DNA from: Shinella pollutisoli
GTDB lineage: Bacteria > Pseudomonadota > Alphaproteobacteria > Rhizobiales > Rhizobiaceae
Length of the DNA stretch: 64,000 nucleotides
Direction of reading: 5' to 3'
NCBI RefSeq assembly: GCF_024609765.1
Contig: NZ_JANFDG010000021.1
Location: 34,263 to 98,262 of the forward strand
Shown: in pieces, positions 29,646 through 41,555 of the stretch
Numbering within the stretch: position 1 is the stretch's first letter
How the letters are laid out: every line of letters begins with the position of its first letter
Translations under genes and position numbers: made by a program
The notes under the pieces: generated by a model
Databases searched by the model: none
The model's input: the letters and a program-made list of their open reading frames with translations, nothing else
Told to the model about the DNA's origin: nothing

Positions 29646-30836
29646 ATGACCGCCGCCTTCCTCGCCCATCTTTCCGCCGAGCTCGACGCGCTCAAGGCCG
29701 CGGGCCTCTACAAGGCCGAGCGGGTCATCACCTCCAAGCAGGCCGGCATAATCGAGGTCGCCTCGGGCGAACGGGTGCTGAACTTCTGCGCCAACAACTA
29801 TCTCGGGCTCGCCGACAGCGAGGACCTGGCGGAGGCCGCCAAGCGCGCGCTCGACCGCTACGGCTACGGCATGGCCTCGGTGCGCTTCATCTGCGGCACG
29901 CAGGAGGAACACAAGCAGCTCGAGGCGCGCATCTCGTCCTTCCTCGGCTTCGAGGACACGATCCTCTATTCCTCCTGCTTCGACGCCAATGGCGGCCTGT
30001 TCGAGACGCTGCTCTCCGAGGAGGACGCCGTCATCTCGGATGCGCTCAACCACGCCTCGATCATCGACGGCGTGCGTCTCTCCAAGGCCAAGCGCTTCCG
30101 CTACGCCAACAACGACATGGCGGCCTTGGAGGAGGAGTTGAAGAAGGCGGAGGGCGCGCGCTTCAGGCTAATCGCCACCGACGGCGTCTTCTCGATGGAC
30201 GGCATCATCGCCAATCTCGGCGGCGTGTGCGACCTCGCCGAGAAATACGGCGCGATGGTCATGGTGGACGACAGCCACGCCGTCGGCTTCGTCGGCGCGA
30301 ACGGCCGAGGCTCGATGGAGCATTGCGGCGTCGAGGGCCGCGTCGACATCGTCACCGGCACGCTCGGCAAGGCGCTGGGCGGGGCTTCCGGCGGCTATAC
30401 CGCGGCAAGGCGCGAGGTGGTGGAGTGGCTGCGCCAGCGCTCGCGGCCCTATCTCTTCTCCAACACGCTCGCCCCGGTCATCGCCAGCGCCTCGCTGAAG
30501 GTCTTCGACCTGATCGAGAACGGCTCCGCGCTGCGCGAACGGCTCTATGCCAATGCCGATCTCTTCCGCTCCGAGATGACGAAGCTCGGCTTCAGGCTCG
30601 CGGGCGAGGGGCATCCGATCATCCCGGTCATGCTCGGCGAGGCGGCGCTGGCGCAGGAGATGGCGGCGCGCATGCTGGAGAAGGGCGTCTACGTGATCGG
30701 CTTCTCCTTCCCCGTCGTGCCGCGCGGGCAGGCGCGCATCCGCACGCAGATGTCGGCGGCGCACAGCCGGGCCGACGTTGAGAAAGCGATTCAGGTCTTC
30801 GCTGAGACGGGACGTGAACTGGGCGTGATTGTCTGA
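29646..30836 (+). CDS. kbl: Glycine C-acetyltransferase (2-amino-3-ketobutyrate CoA ligase)
   Basis: 396-residue PLP enzyme of the alpha-oxoamine synthase family that splits 2-amino-3-ketobutyrate with CoA to glycine and acetyl-CoA. N-terminal [34 protein letters not shown] (PLP-contacting D and H), and the PLP lysine in [14 protein letters not shown]. Start with AAAGGGAGC Shine-Dalgarno. Located 30 bp before tdh, forming the threonine degradation operon in which Tdh makes the substrate of Kbl. Confidence 0.97.
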   Translation: MTAAFLAHLSAELDALKAAGLYKAERVITSKQAGIIEVASGERVLNFCANNYLGLADSEDLAEAAKRALDRYGYGMASVRFICGTQEEHKQLEARISSFLGFEDTILYSSCFDANGGLFETLLSEEDAVISDALNHASIIDGVRLSKAKRFRYANNDMAALEEELKKAEGARFRLIATDGVFSMDGIIANLGGVCDLAEKYGAMVMVDDSHAVGFVGANGRGSMEHCGVEGRVDIVTGTLGKALGGASGGYTAARREVVEWLRQRSRPYLFSNTLAPVIASASLKVFDLIENGSALRERLYANADLFRSEMTKLGFRLAGEGHPIIPVMLGEAALAQEMAARMLEKGVYVIGFSFPVVPRGQARIRTQMSAAHSRADVEKAIQVFAETGRELGVIV

Positions 30837-30866
30837 ATCATCTGAATCGCTTGCGGAGGTTTTCCC

Positions 30867-31901
<1,035 letters not shown>

Positions 31902-31918
31902 CAGGGAGGTGTTCCGAA

Positions 31919-32266
31919 ATGAGATACGAGGGAAGCTGCCATTGCGGCAGGGTCGCATTCGAGGTGGAGGCGGAGTTCACCACCGCGATGGAGTGCAATT
32001 GTTCCATGTGCCGGCGCCGGGGCTCGCTGCTCGCCTTCGTGCCGCACGCGCAGTTCGCGCTGACCACGCCGGAGGCCGATGTCTCCACCTATCGGTTCAA
32101 CCGCCACCTGATCGACCATCATTTCTGCGCGACCTGCGGCATCGCCCCCTACAGCGAGGGCACCGATCCGAAGGGCAACCGCATGGCGGCGATCAACCTG
32201 CGCTGCGTGCCGGCCGTCGACCTCGATGCCTTGACGATCAGCAAGGTGGACGGGCGCTCGTTCTGA
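31919..32266 (+). CDS. GFA-family (glutathione-dependent formaldehyde-activating-like) zinc protein
   Basis: 115 residues, MRYEGSCHCGRVAFEVEAE at the start, then MECNCSMCRRRGSL and HHFCATCGIAPYSEG: the CxCG, CxxC and CxxCG zinc motifs of the GFA fold. Functions in the family range from S-hydroxymethylglutathione formation to unrelated carbon-sulfur lyases, so the activity here is open. It lies 17 bp after tdh with GGGAGG upstream and is likely the third gene of that operon. Confidence 0.9.
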   Translation: MRYEGSCHCGRVAFEVEAEFTTAMECNCSMCRRRGSLLAFVPHAQFALTTPEADVSTYRFNRHLIDHHFCATCGIAPYSEGTDPKGNRMAAINLRCVPAVDLDALTISKVDGRSF

Positions 32267-32671
32267 CGGACAGGCCGAATCGCCCGGGCGGCGGGCGGGG
32301 CGGCCCTTGTCTTTCCGGGATGCGTCCCTACATGAGGGCTGATGAGCCGGGGCCGCCGCGCGCCTCGTCCGCGAGCCCGAATCGAAGGCATTTCGGCCTT
32401 TTTTGCCGGAAATGCTTGACGGAGCCGAAAATTGTGGGAATCACCATTGTTTGGCGCAGATGGAATGGGTACGGCGGATCGGGAAGTCATGTCAATCGCG
32501 TTGCTCCGGCAACGGCTCCACGCACCTGCGGGCCGGGGCGTGGTTAATCAGGATTTAATTGTCATTCCGTTAGGTCAGGGAAATTGATTCGCGGTGGCGT
32601 TCGCCGGAAGGCGGCCGACTGCGGAAGCCCGAACCGCTCGAAACTGGATGCTTCAGGAAAGCGACGAATAG
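32267..32671. other. Intergenic region upstream of rpoD
   Basis: About 400 bp without a supported gene. It contains a short terminator-like hairpin (32385-32404) and, just after it, CTTGAC at 32415-32420, a candidate -35 box, although no matching -10 is clear. AT-richer sequence around 32540-32590 (GGTTAATCAGGATTTAATTG) may belong to the rpoD promoter or leader. Confidence 0.45.
32385..32404 (+). terminator. Weak intrinsic terminator after the kbl-tdh-GFA operon
   Basis: AAGGC / GCCTT stem with six-base loop followed by TTTT. The stem is only 5 bp. Confidence 0.45.
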
Positions 32672-34723
<2,052 letters not shown>

Positions 34724-34736
34724 GCGGCGCGTCCGC

Positions 34737-34882
34737 CCCTTCATCCCGCTGCCGCGACCTTCTCCCCGCAGGCGGGGAGAAGGGGTATGCCGCACCGGTT
34801 TCCCGAAAGCGGGAAGCCCTCGCCACTTGTCCCTTCTCCCCGTTTACGGGGAGAAGGTGGCCGGCAGGCCGGATGAGGGGCG
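34737..34882. repeat. Palindromic rhizobial repeat, imperfect inverted pair
   Basis: Left arm CCCCTTCATCCCGCTGCCGC with CTTCTCCCCGCAGGCGGGGAGAAG hairpin elements; right arm CTTCTCCCCGTTTACGGGGA through GGCCGGATGAGGGG. Same family as 26011-26166, but the arms have diverged. It sits between rpoD and the convergent binding-protein gene. Confidence 0.8.
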
Positions 34883-34901
34883 ATACAGCATCCACCGCAA
34901 A

Positions 34902-34930
34902 CGAAAACGCCGGGGCAGAACCCCGGCGTT
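34902..34930 (-). terminator. Intrinsic terminator of the branched-chain binding-protein gene
   Basis: On the minus strand, AACGCCGGGG / CCCCGGCGTT with a 5-base loop, followed by TTCGTTT; 23 bp after the stop codon. Confidence 0.85.
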
Positions 34931-34952
34931 CGTATTTCCAGCCGTTTCGTCC

Positions 34953-36059
34953 TTACTCGGCAGCGACGATCTTGCCGTCTTCCCACTTGAACAGCGAGAA
35001 GCTCTGCGAGGTGAGGTCGCCGGTCTCGCCGTAGGTGAGCTGACCGATGGCGGTCGGGATCGCCTCGCCGGACTTCAGCGCCGTGGCGACGGCTTCGGAA
35101 TCCTCGGCGCTGCCCGCCTTCTCGATGCCGGCCTTCAGCACCTCGACGGCGGCATAGGCGTTGAGCGTGAAGGCTTCCGGCGGGATACCCTTTTCGGCGA
35201 GCACCTTCACGGCGGTGGCCGAATCGGGGTTCTTCAGCGCGTCGGACGCGTTGGTGAAGAGCGTGCCGGCGGCCGCCTCGTTGCCGATCGCCCAGTATTC
35301 CGTGTTGGAGAGGCCTTCGCCGCCGATGATCGTCGCATCGACCGACTGGTCCTTGAGCTGGCGGGCGAGCAGGCCGCCTTCCGGGTGGTAGCCGCCGAAG
35401 TAGATGACCTCGACGCCGTCGGCCTTCAGGCGGGTGACGAGCGCGGAGAAGTCCTTCTCGCCCGGGGTCACTGAATCGTAGAGGGCTTCCGTGACGCCGC
35501 CGGCGTTGAGCGCGGCCTTGAAGGCGTCGGCGAGGCCCTTGCCGTAGGCGCCCTTGTCGTGGATGACGGCGACCTTCTTGTCCTTCAGGTTCGCGAGCAC
35601 GTAGGCTGCGGCGACCTCGGCCTGCTGGTCGTCGCGCCCGCAGGTGCGCAGCACGTTGGCGAGGCCGCGGCCCGTCAGGTCCGGCGCGGTCGCGGTCGGG
35701 GTCACCATCAGCACGCCGTTCTCGGCGAAGACCTCGGAGGCGGGGATGGCCACGCCCGACGTCACCGGGCCGACGACGAAGCGGATGCCTTCGCCAACGA
35801 TCTGGTTGGCGGCCGAGACGCCCTGCTTGGGTTCGCCCGCGTCGTCGGTGAGCTTCAGCACGACCTGCTCGCCGAGGATGCCGCCGTTCTTGTTGATCTC
35901 GGCGACGGCGGCTTCCGCGCCGTTCTTCACCTGGTCGCCATAGGCCGCGACCGGGCCGGTCAGCGGGGCGACGAGGCCGATGACGATGTCCGCGTGCGCG
36001 AGCGGCGCGAAGACGAGCGAAGCGGCAAGCGTTGCTCCGACGAAAATCTGCTTCTTCAT
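34953..36059 (-). CDS. Branched-chain amino-acid ABC transporter substrate-binding protein (LivJ/LivK type)
   Basis: 368 residues with a signal peptide ([23 protein letters not shown]). Periplasmic type I binding protein: [20 protein letters not shown] at the start, [20 protein letters not shown], then [21 protein letters not shown] and [19 protein letters not shown]. Delivers leucine/isoleucine/valine-like amino acids to a Liv permease, which is not encoded nearby. Start ATG 36059 with GGAGAGAAG upstream. Binding-protein mRNAs of this class are typical AbcR sRNA targets; the Shine-Dalgarno GGAGAG could pair with the CCTCCC seed of the sRNAs at 1457-1787. Confidence 0.95.
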   Translation of the reverse strand: MKKQIFVGATLAASLVFAPLAHADIVIGLVAPLTGPVAAYGDQVKNGAEAAVAEINKNGGILGEQVVLKLTDDAGEPKQGVSAANQIVGEGIRFVVGPVTSGVAIPASEVFAENGVLMVTPTATAPDLTGRGLANVLRTCGRDDQQAEVAAAYVLANLKDKKVAVIHDKGAYGKGLADAFKAALNAGGVTEALYDSVTPGEKDFSALVTRLKADGVEVIYFGGYHPEGGLLARQLKDQSVDATIIGGEGLSNTEYWAIGNEAAAGTLFTNASDALKNPDSATAVKVLAEKGIPPEAFTLNAYAAVEVLKAGIEKAGSAEDSEAVATALKSGEAIPTAIGQLTYGETGDLTSQSFSLFKWEDGKIVAAE

Positions 36060-36343
36060 GAACTTCTCTCCTGGAAACGGCCTTGGGAGCGGCCAGATCG
36101 GGACCGTCCTCCACAGGCATTCGCGCCGAAAAGCGGGGAGGGAGCGGTTCTCTCGCGGCCGGAACAATCGTGCGTGAGGCAGGCCGGCGCGCCGGGATTG
36201 ATTAGGCAATCCCGCATCCCGGCGCAACAAAATAATGCAGCCTGCCCGATATGCGGTCATTCGCCGCCCCTGCCTCGCATTCGAGGAAAAACGGAACGTT
36301 AAGATTCACCATTTATAAATCTTCGCAAACCCGAGGATTTGCG

Positions 36344-36916
36344 ATGCGTTGCGTTCTTGTCGTCGTCCTCCTGTTGCTTGCCGGATGCGCCTCCGTGCCG
36401 CGCCAGACGCAGAATGCCTGCGCGATCTTCGAGCAACGAGATGGCCTGTTCAACAACTGGCGCCGGGACGCCTACCGTGCCGAGCGCGAATACGGCGTGC
36501 CCGTTCCCGTGCTGATGGCGACGATCTACACCGAATCCGGCTTCCGCCATAATGCCCGCCCGCCGCGCACGAAGCTCCTCGGCTTCATCCCCTGGAAGCG
36601 GCAATCCTCCGCGCTCGGCTATTCGCAGGCGCTCGACGGCACCTGGGCGCGCTACAAGCGCGTGACCGGCCGCTACATGGCGAGCCGCACCGATTTCGGC
36701 GACGCCATCCGCTTCATCGCCTGGTACCACCACCAGAGCCACCTGAAGAACGGCATCGCCCTCAACGACACCTACCGCCTCTACATCGCCTATTACCACG
36801 GCCATGCCGGCTACCAGCGCGGCAAGTGGAGCGGCACGGCCAGGACGGGCGCCAAGCGCGCCGCCGGCATGGCCGCCACCTATGCGCGCCAGTTGCGCAA
36901 CTGCGGCGCCTGGTAG
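36344..36916 (+). CDS. Lipoprotein with lytic transglycosylase (SLT) domain
   Basis: 190 residues. ATG 36344 gives a lipoprotein signal MRCVLVVVLLLLAGCASVP with lipobox LAGC. The SLT-type domain contains the catalytic glutamate in VLMATIYTESGFRHNARPP, then SALGYSQALDGTWARYKR and YHHQSHLKNGIALNDTYRLY, IAYYHGHAGYQRG. Predicted outer-membrane or envelope-anchored murein lytic enzyme or fold relative. Divergent from the binding-protein gene. No partner gene seen. Confidence 0.9.
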   Translation: MRCVLVVVLLLLAGCASVPRQTQNACAIFEQRDGLFNNWRRDAYRAEREYGVPVPVLMATIYTESGFRHNARPPRTKLLGFIPWKRQSSALGYSQALDGTWARYKRVTGRYMASRTDFGDAIRFIAWYHHQSHLKNGIALNDTYRLYIAYYHGHAGYQRGKWSGTARTGAKRAAGMAATYARQLRNCGAW

Positions 36917-36950
36917 GCCGGCCGCCGCCCTCTTTTTTCGGCATGGTGTC

Positions 36951-36976
36951 GGAACCGCCGGGCCGGCTGCGTCCTT
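36951..36976 (+). promoter_or_regulatory. Putative EcfG/RpoE2 general-stress promoter
   Basis: GGAAC (36951-36955), 19 nt, TT (36975-36976); 75 bp before the DUF1428 gene. Its GGCTGCGTCCTTG end nearly matches the 28087 site. Confidence 0.65.
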
Positions 36977-37051
36977 GACCTGTCGACGCCGTCGACCGAC
37001 CCTTCGCGCGTGGCGGCGGGCGATATCCCAACCGGCAAGGAGGATACGATC

Positions 37052-37405
37052 ATGACCTATGCGGACGGTTTCATACTGGCGGTACCCAAGGCAAAGCTGG
37101 ATGCCTACAAGGCGATGGCGCGCACCGCCGGCGCCCTCTGGAAGGAATACGGCGCCATCGACTACGTGGAATGCATCGGCGACGACGTGCGCTACGGCGA
37201 GCTCACCTCCTTTCCCCGCGCCGTGCAGGCGCGCGAGGACGAGGTGGTCATCTTCTCCTGGATCACCTACGAATCCCGCGCCAAGCGCGACGAGATCAAC
37301 GCCAGGATCATGGCCGATCCGCGCATGCAGGGCGAGGAGTGGAAGGACATCTTCGACGGCAAGCGCATGGTCTGGGGCGGCTTCGAGGCGTTCCTGGAGC
37401 TGTGA
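37052..37405 (+). CDS. DUF1428 family protein
   Basis: 117 residues, MTYADGFILAVPKAKLDAYKAMARTAG at the start and DPRMQGEEWKDIFDGKRMVWGGFE at the end, the pattern of the DUF1428 (YbaA-like) ferredoxin-fold family. Molecular function unknown. ATG 37052 is preceded by AAGGAGG. Probably expressed from the EcfG-type promoter at 36951. Confidence 0.9.
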   Translation: MTYADGFILAVPKAKLDAYKAMARTAGALWKEYGAIDYVECIGDDVRYGELTSFPRAVQAREDEVVIFSWITYESRAKRDEINARIMADPRMQGEEWKDIFDGKRMVWGGFEAFLEL

Positions 37406-37479
37406 CGACATCGCCGGCCTTGTCCGGCGGCCCGCAAGGCGATATTGCGGGGCCGATGAACCAGACAAGGAGGGCGCAG

Positions 37480-37608
37480 ATGCTCAAGCTCTATTACGCG
37501 ATCGTCGGCAGCAGGACGGACACGAATGCCGGCCTCGGTCGTTTCATGGGCCTGATGATCCTGTTCATCCTCGTCGGCGGGGCGGCCTTCTGGGCGCTCG
37601 GCGCCTGA
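37480..37608 (+). CDS. Small membrane protein
   Basis: 42 residues, MLKLYYAIVGSRTDTNAGLG then RFMGLMILFILVGGAAFWALGA, a single C-terminal membrane segment. ATG 37480 follows AAGGAGGGCGCAG, a strong Shine-Dalgarno; an upstream in-frame ATG at 37456 lacks one. No family recognised. Probably in the same transcript as the DUF1428 gene and the YjbQ gene 13 bp downstream. Confidence 0.65.
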   Translation: MLKLYYAIVGSRTDTNAGLGRFMGLMILFILVGGAAFWALGA

Positions 37609-37621
37609 CGCCCGGGCGGCC

Positions 37622-38044
37622 GTGCCGCAGACGATCCTGACGCTTTCCACCCGCGGGCAGGGCCTCTACGAATTCACCCGCGAGGCCGAGGCCTTCGTGC
37701 GTAGCGCGGGCGCGGGCGAGGGTCTGCTCACCGTCTTCGTGCGGCACACGTCCTGCTCGCTGACGATCCAGGAGAACGCCGATCCCGACGTGCGGCGCGA
37801 CCTCCAGCAGTTCTTCCGCCGCCTCGTGCCGCCCTCCGACGATCCGTCCATGGACTGGATCACGCATCGCCTGGAGGGGCCGGACGACATGCCGGCCCAC
37901 ATCAAGGCGGCGCTGACGCAGGTCTCGCTCGGCATCCCCGTCACCGGCGGGCGGCTTGCGCTCGGCACCTGGCAGGGCATCTATCTCTTCGAGCACCGCG
38001 ACCGGCCGTACCGGCGCGAAATCGTGCTTCATCTCAGCGCCTGA
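37622..38044 (+). CDS. YjbQ/UPF0047 family protein
   Basis: 140 residues, GTG start. Family signature: FVRHTSCSLTIQENADPDVRRDLQQFF (T-S-C-S and ENADP motif) and GTWQGIYLFEHRDRPYRREI. YjbQ proteins show weak thiamine-phosphate synthase side activity, but their true role is unknown. Compact position after the small membrane protein suggests an operon. Confidence 0.93.
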   Translation: MPQTILTLSTRGQGLYEFTREAEAFVRSAGAGEGLLTVFVRHTSCSLTIQENADPDVRRDLQQFFRRLVPPSDDPSMDWITHRLEGPDDMPAHIKAALTQVSLGIPVTGGRLALGTWQGIYLFEHRDRPYRREIVLHLSA

Positions 38045-38045
38045 G

Positions 38046-38071
38046 GGAACCCGCCGCGTTTCCCGCGCGTT
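38046..38071 (+). promoter_or_regulatory. Putative EcfG/RpoE2 general-stress promoter
   Basis: GGAAC (38046-38050), 19 nt, TT (38070-38071) with the preferred CG before TT; 29 bp before the NTF2-like gene. Confidence 0.65.
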
Positions 38072-38100
38072 TCAGGGCCGCATCAACCAGGGAGGGGGAC

Positions 38101-38457
38101 ATGGCAGACATCGCAGGCATCGCCAGGACCGTCGTCACGGCGCTGAACGCGCGCGACGTCGCAGCACTCGCCGAAAAGGCGGACGAGGACATCGCGATCT
38201 CCGGCATCGGCGAGGGCATGGACAACGGCCGCGCGGCGCTGCGCGAGCGGCTGGCGCGCCATTTCCAGGCGTTCGACGAGACCTATGGCGACGCGCAGGT
38301 GATGACCGACGAGACGGGCGGCACGGCCGCCGTGCGGCTCACCGCGCGCGGCCGCTCGCCGGCGGGCGCCGCCCATTCGCGGGAGAAGATCCTGCTCCTC
38401 GAGGTCGAGGACGACCGGATCTTGCGCATCGCCTTCTTCTCGGCCGACGGCGCGTGA
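38101..38457 (+). CDS. NTF2-like (SnoaL-type) protein
   Basis: 118 residues: a helical start MADIAGIARTVVTALNARDVAALAEKADED, then HFQAFDETYGDAQVMTDETG and EKILLLEVEDDRILRIAFFSADG, the cone-shaped NTF2-like fold pattern. Such stand-alone proteins act as small hydrolases, isomerases or have unknown roles. GGAGG Shine-Dalgarno. Likely stress-induced by the promoter at 38046. Confidence 0.8.
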   Translation: MADIAGIARTVVTALNARDVAALAEKADEDIAISGIGEGMDNGRAALRERLARHFQAFDETYGDAQVMTDETGGTAAVRLTARGRSPAGAAHSREKILLLEVEDDRILRIAFFSADGA

Positions 38458-38554
38458 ACCGCGGCTGAACGGCCGGTTCCGCCGCCGTTCAGCATTGCCC
38501 GGCTAGGGTCCCTGCAATCGCCTGTCGCGGGCGGACAACCAAGGAGACCCTGCC

Positions 38555-38938
38555 ATGACCAGCCTGATTGCGAAAACCGTTCTTGCCGCCGTGCTCGGCC
38601 TTTCCGCCCTTGCCGTGACGGTGCCGGCCGCCTCCGCCGCGCCGGCCGATGCGGCGATCGAAACCGTCGGCTACCGCAACGGTTTCCACGACCATGACCG
38701 GGGTCACGACCGGGGCCATGATCGCGGGTGGAACCGCGACCGCCGCCCGCACGGCTCGGATATGCGCGGCCGGTGCTCGCCGCGGCTCGCCGTCGAGAAG
38801 GCCCGCGGCTACGGCCTGCGCCATGCCCGCGTTGCGCATGTGACGCCGCACCGGGTCGTCGTCGAGGGCGTGCGCTTCCGCCATCACGGCCGCATCGCCT
38901 TCGCCAATGCCCGCCATTGCCCGGTGCTCCGGCGCTGA
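38555..38938 (+). CDS. Secreted histidine-rich protein
   Basis: 127 residues with a signal peptide (MTSLIAKTVLAAVLGLSALA, ending VPAASAAPA). The mature N-terminus carries a short repeat, HDHDRGHDRGHDRGWNRDRR, rich in His/Asp/Arg, followed by two cysteines (RGRCSPRL, ARHCPVL) and a basic C-terminus with HVTPHRVVVEG. The His/Asp repeats could bind metal ions in the periplasm; this is inference. Family not recognised beyond rhizobial hypothetical proteins. Confidence 0.82.
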   Translation: MTSLIAKTVLAAVLGLSALAVTVPAASAAPADAAIETVGYRNGFHDHDRGHDRGHDRGWNRDRRPHGSDMRGRCSPRLAVEKARGYGLRHARVAHVTPHRVVVEGVRFRHHGRIAFANARHCPVLRR

Positions 38939-38982
38939 GGACGGCATGCCGTCCGTCACGTCACCCCCGGCCGGCGGACGGC

Positions 38983-39010
38983 GGCCCTCCCGGTGAAAGC
39001 CGGGAGGGCC
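38983..39010. terminator. Bidirectional terminator-like hairpin
   Basis: Perfect 11-bp stem GGCCCTCCCGG / CCGGGAGGGCC with a TGAAAG loop between the convergent His-rich and SIMPL genes; T-rich sequence follows only loosely on the plus strand. Confidence 0.65.
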
Positions 39011-39026
39011 TCTCGCGTTTTCGATA

Positions 39027-39776
39027 TCACTCGCCGAGCGCGAAGGTCATGTTGACCGTGACCGAATAGCTGTTCTCGCCGGCGGCGAGCGGCACGGCGC
39101 TCTCGGCATAGTCCTTCGCCATGGCGCGCATCATCGGCATCGGCTCGGCGCGGTAGGTCGTCTCGGAAATCTCCAGCACGCGGCCGAGCCCGACGCCGGC
39201 GGCTTCCGTCAGCTCCTTCGCCTTGGCCATGGCGTTCTCCACCGCCTTCCTGCGCGCCTCGCTGATCGCCGCGTCCGGCTTGTCGTTGGTGAAGCGGATG
39301 CCGTTGCCCTGGTTGGCGCCGAGCGTCACGGCCTTGTCGAGGACCTCGCCGAGCCGCGCCAGCTCGCGCACGCGCAGCGTCACCGTGTTGGCGACCTGGA
39401 AGCCGACGAGGATCGGCGGCGGGTTCTCGCCGGTTGAGCTCTGCGGATACTGGTATTGCGGGTTGATCGAGAAGCCCGATGTCTGGATGTCGCGTTCGGC
39501 GATGCCGGCTTCCTTCAGCGCGGCGAGCATCTCGGCCATCGCCGCATTGTTGGCGTCGAGCGCCTCGCGCGCGGTCTTGGCGTCCTTGACGACGCCGATG
39601 TCGATCAGCGCCATGTCGGGCGCGATCTCGGCACGGCCCTCTCCGGTGACGACGATGGTCGACCGGCGCGGCGCGGCGGCATCCTGCGCGAGTGCGGCGA
39701 CAGGCGCGGCGGCGAGCGCCAGCGACAGCGCGAAGAGGCCGGCGGCCGAGCGGCGGCCGAAGGAGGTATGAAGCAT
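39027..39776 (-). CDS. SIMPL-domain (DUF541) periplasmic protein
   Basis: 249 residues with a signal peptide (MLHTSFGRRSAAGLFALSLA...VAALA). The mature part is a SIMPL/DUF541 domain: STIVVTGEGRAEIAPDMALI, GIAERDIQTSGFSINPQYQY, VANTVTLRVRELARLGEVLD and the end SYSVTVNMTFALGE. Family members are periplasmic or outer-membrane proteins linked to oxidative stress or signalling; the mechanism is unknown. Start ATG 39776 has GGGAG before it. Confidence 0.93.
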   Translation of the reverse strand: MLHTSFGRRSAAGLFALSLALAAAPVAALAQDAAAPRRSTIVVTGEGRAEIAPDMALIDIGVVKDAKTAREALDANNAAMAEMLAALKEAGIAERDIQTSGFSINPQYQYPQSSTGENPPPILVGFQVANTVTLRVRELARLGEVLDKAVTLGANQGNGIRFTNDKPDAAISEARRKAVENAMAKAKELTEAAGVGLGRVLEISETTYRAEPMPMMRAMAKDYAESAVPLAAGENSYSVTVNMTFALGE

Positions 39777-39932
39777 GGGGGCGTCTCCCTTTTGGTTGTG
39801 TCCCTCGCGCCGTTCTTCGCCTGCGATTGTGTACGCATTGCGGCGCGGCTTGTGGCGGCCCGAAAATTCGTCTAGACGAACCCCTGCCGTCGGCCGCCAT
39901 TGAGACCGCCGGCCCCGGCCGAACGCCGGGCT

Positions 39933-40008
39933 GGGCCTGTAGCTCAATGGTTAGAGCCGGCGGCTCATAACCGCTTGGTTGGGGGTTCGAGTCCCTCCGG
40001 GCCCACCA
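39933..40008 (+). tRNA. tRNA-Ile (anticodon CAU, lysidine type)
   Basis: 76 nt including encoded CCA. Acceptor GGGCCTG pairs with CGGGCCC; D-arm GCTC...GAGC; anticodon stem GGCGG/CCGCT with loop CTCATAA (CAU); T-arm GGGGGTTCGAGTCCCTC-type. The anticodon arm (GGCGGCTCATAACCGCTTGG) resembles E. coli tRNA-Ile2 (ileX) rather than elongator Met, so the C34 would be converted to lysidine. The tRNA stays intact although its 3' end is the integration site of the downstream elements. Confidence 0.93.
39993..40008 (+). other. attL: left integration-site repeat in the tRNA 3' end
   Basis: 16-bp CCCTCCGGGCCCACCA at the tRNA end, repeated exactly at 51545-51560. It defines the left end of the first element. 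Confidence 0.9.
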
Positions 40009-40066
40009 AAATTTCTTTAATTTCAATGAGTTGTACGGCGGTTAGCCGATTGGGTTAGCCAGATGG

Positions 40067-41158
40067 TTAGCCACGCTTCTTTTTCCCTTGGACGAGGCGG
40101 GTCACCTTGTTCATGGCGTCCCTTGCTAGAATCGCCTGTGATGCTTCCCGGCTGTAAAGTTCCGCGTGTTCGATGTCATCGTGACCGAGCGTTTCCATTA
40201 GCTGGCGTGTGCTCGCCCCGCCCTCCGCCAGAAGCTTGCCGAGCGACTTGCGCAGGCCATGCATCGTGCATCCCTTCGGCATGCCGGCGCTGTGTGTCCA
40301 GTCAGCCATGCGGCCGGTGAGGGACTTCTCGGAGAAGGGCTTGCCATATGCCGTCAACAGGACCGTATCGCCTGCGCGGGGCAGGGGCGCGAGTGCGTCC
40401 CTAAGCATCGGGGTGATCGGCAACACGAGGCGCTTTCCGCCCTTCGTCTGTTCGAACATCACGACGCCGCGTCGGAAATCGAACATGTCCCACGTAACCT
40501 TCGCCACATCCGAGCGACGGTTTCCGAGCCACAGGGCAAGCGCATAGCATGTCCGCGGCGTCGTCCCGATCGCCCATCGGGCTTCGAAAGCTTCCCGCTC
40601 CGCTTCCGTCCAGGCGCGCCATCCCTTGTATTCCGGCCGGTAGGCGAGCTTGTAGGTAGGATCGACCTCGATCCACTCCTCGTCTAGCGCAACGTGCAGC
40701 ATCTTCCGGATCGTCACCAGCAAGTGCTTGGCCTTGTGCGGCGTTGCCGAGAAACGGGCGAGGATGTCTTTGATGTGCCGACGCTTGATATCTTCGACAA
40801 GCATCTCTGCCCAAAGGGAGGGATCGTCAGCTACGACGGGAAGATTCAAAAACTCCTCTGCAAGCCGGATATTTTTCGCCTTCGTCGCGTCATCATGCCG
40901 TATCCATTCCGGTGTGCGCAGAACGCGCTTCCATGCATCACGGAACGACTTTGGCACTGTGGCGCCCGGATGGGCGACTACGACAGCCTTTCGCGCAGGA
41001 CGCCCTTCTATGGCGGCCTGATAGGCTTCCTCGAAGCAGGGCTCTCCCGGCTGCCCCGGGATGGAGATCGTCTTCCCTGAGCGCCTGTAGCGCCAGCGTG
41101 TGCGGCCGTGGCGGTCCTGGAAGCTGGAGAGGTAGGGGCGGCGGTCGTCGTTGGTCAT
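40067..41158 (-). CDS. Tyrosine-type site-specific integrase of the first element
   Basis: 363 residues. Catalytic residues of the tyrosine recombinase family are visible: Arg in LGNRRSDVAKVTW (about 214-215), H-x-x-R in MHGLRKSLGKLLAEGGA (300-303), second His in TLGHDDIEHAELYS (326) and Tyr 335. N-terminal arm-binding domain includes RHGRTRWRYRRSGKTISIPG. The gene ends 58 bp from attL, the usual position for a tRNA-targeting integrase, and reads outward toward the tRNA. Confidence 0.93.
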   Translation of the reverse strand: MTNDDRRPYLSSFQDRHGRTRWRYRRSGKTISIPGQPGEPCFEEAYQAAIEGRPARKAVVVAHPGATVPKSFRDAWKRVLRTPEWIRHDDATKAKNIRLAEEFLNLPVVADDPSLWAEMLVEDIKRRHIKDILARFSATPHKAKHLLVTIRKMLHVALDEEWIEVDPTYKLAYRPEYKGWRAWTEAEREAFEARWAIGTTPRTCYALALWLGNRRSDVAKVTWDMFDFRRGVVMFEQTKGGKRLVLPITPMLRDALAPLPRAGDTVLLTAYGKPFSEKSLTGRMADWTHSAGMPKGCTMHGLRKSLGKLLAEGGASTRQLMETLGHDDIEHAELYSREASQAILARDAMNKVTRLVQGKKKRG

Positions 41159-41181
41159 TTCGCGCTCTCGGGTGTAAGCGT

Positions 41182-41529
41182 CTATTCGCCTTCCTTTGCC
41201 GGGATGCGAACAAACTCATCTTCAAGGATTTTTTTCAGGATCAGCTGCTTTCCTTCGTCCGATACGCTGAGATGATCGACGAAAGCTTTGACGGTCCTGC
41301 CAAGAGCTTCATTCATCCCCTCGAGGCGACTGATATCCTCCCGCAGCCTTCGAATGGTTTCCTGCGCTTCTTCGCTCAAGCCTTCGCCGCTGAGACTCTG
41401 CTCCAAGCAAACGACAATCTCGGTATTCATCGATCGCCCATGAGCCTCGGCCCGCGACTTTATACGCTCTCTGAGGCCGGATGGGAGGCGAAGCTGGAAT
41501 TGGTCTATGCCTGTGCGGTTTGGGCCCAT
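41182..41529 (-). CDS. Arc-type ribbon-helix-helix regulator with C-terminal extension
   Basis: 115 residues. The RHH domain is GIDQFQLRLPSGLRERIKSR then SMNTEIVVCLEQSLS (about residues 7-47), close to Arc/Mnt repressors. The C-terminal half (EEAQETIRRLREDISRLEGM) is a predicted coiled coil followed by a lysine-rich end. It is divergent from the second RHH gene across a 108-bp region with three operator-like repeats and lies 23 bp upstream of the integrase on the same strand, so it may repress itself and the integrase. Confidence 0.88.
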   Translation of the reverse strand: MGPNRTGIDQFQLRLPSGLRERIKSRAEAHGRSMNTEIVVCLEQSLSGEGLSEEAQETIRRLREDISRLEGMNEALGRTVKAFVDHLSVSDEGKQLILKKILEDEFVRIPAKEGE

Positions 41530-41555
41530 GCCTAAAATTCTCCTGCGATGATATC

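Noticed and set aside
36162..36190. Additional GGAAC motif considered as an EcfG promoter
   Set aside because: No TT at 18-19 nt downstream and no plus-strand start codon in a fitting position.
38689..38750. Short repeated CACGACCGGGG-like units, considered as a CRISPR array
   Set aside because: Units are in-frame codon repeats (His-Asp-Arg-Gly) inside a secreted protein gene; there are no spacers and no cas genes.
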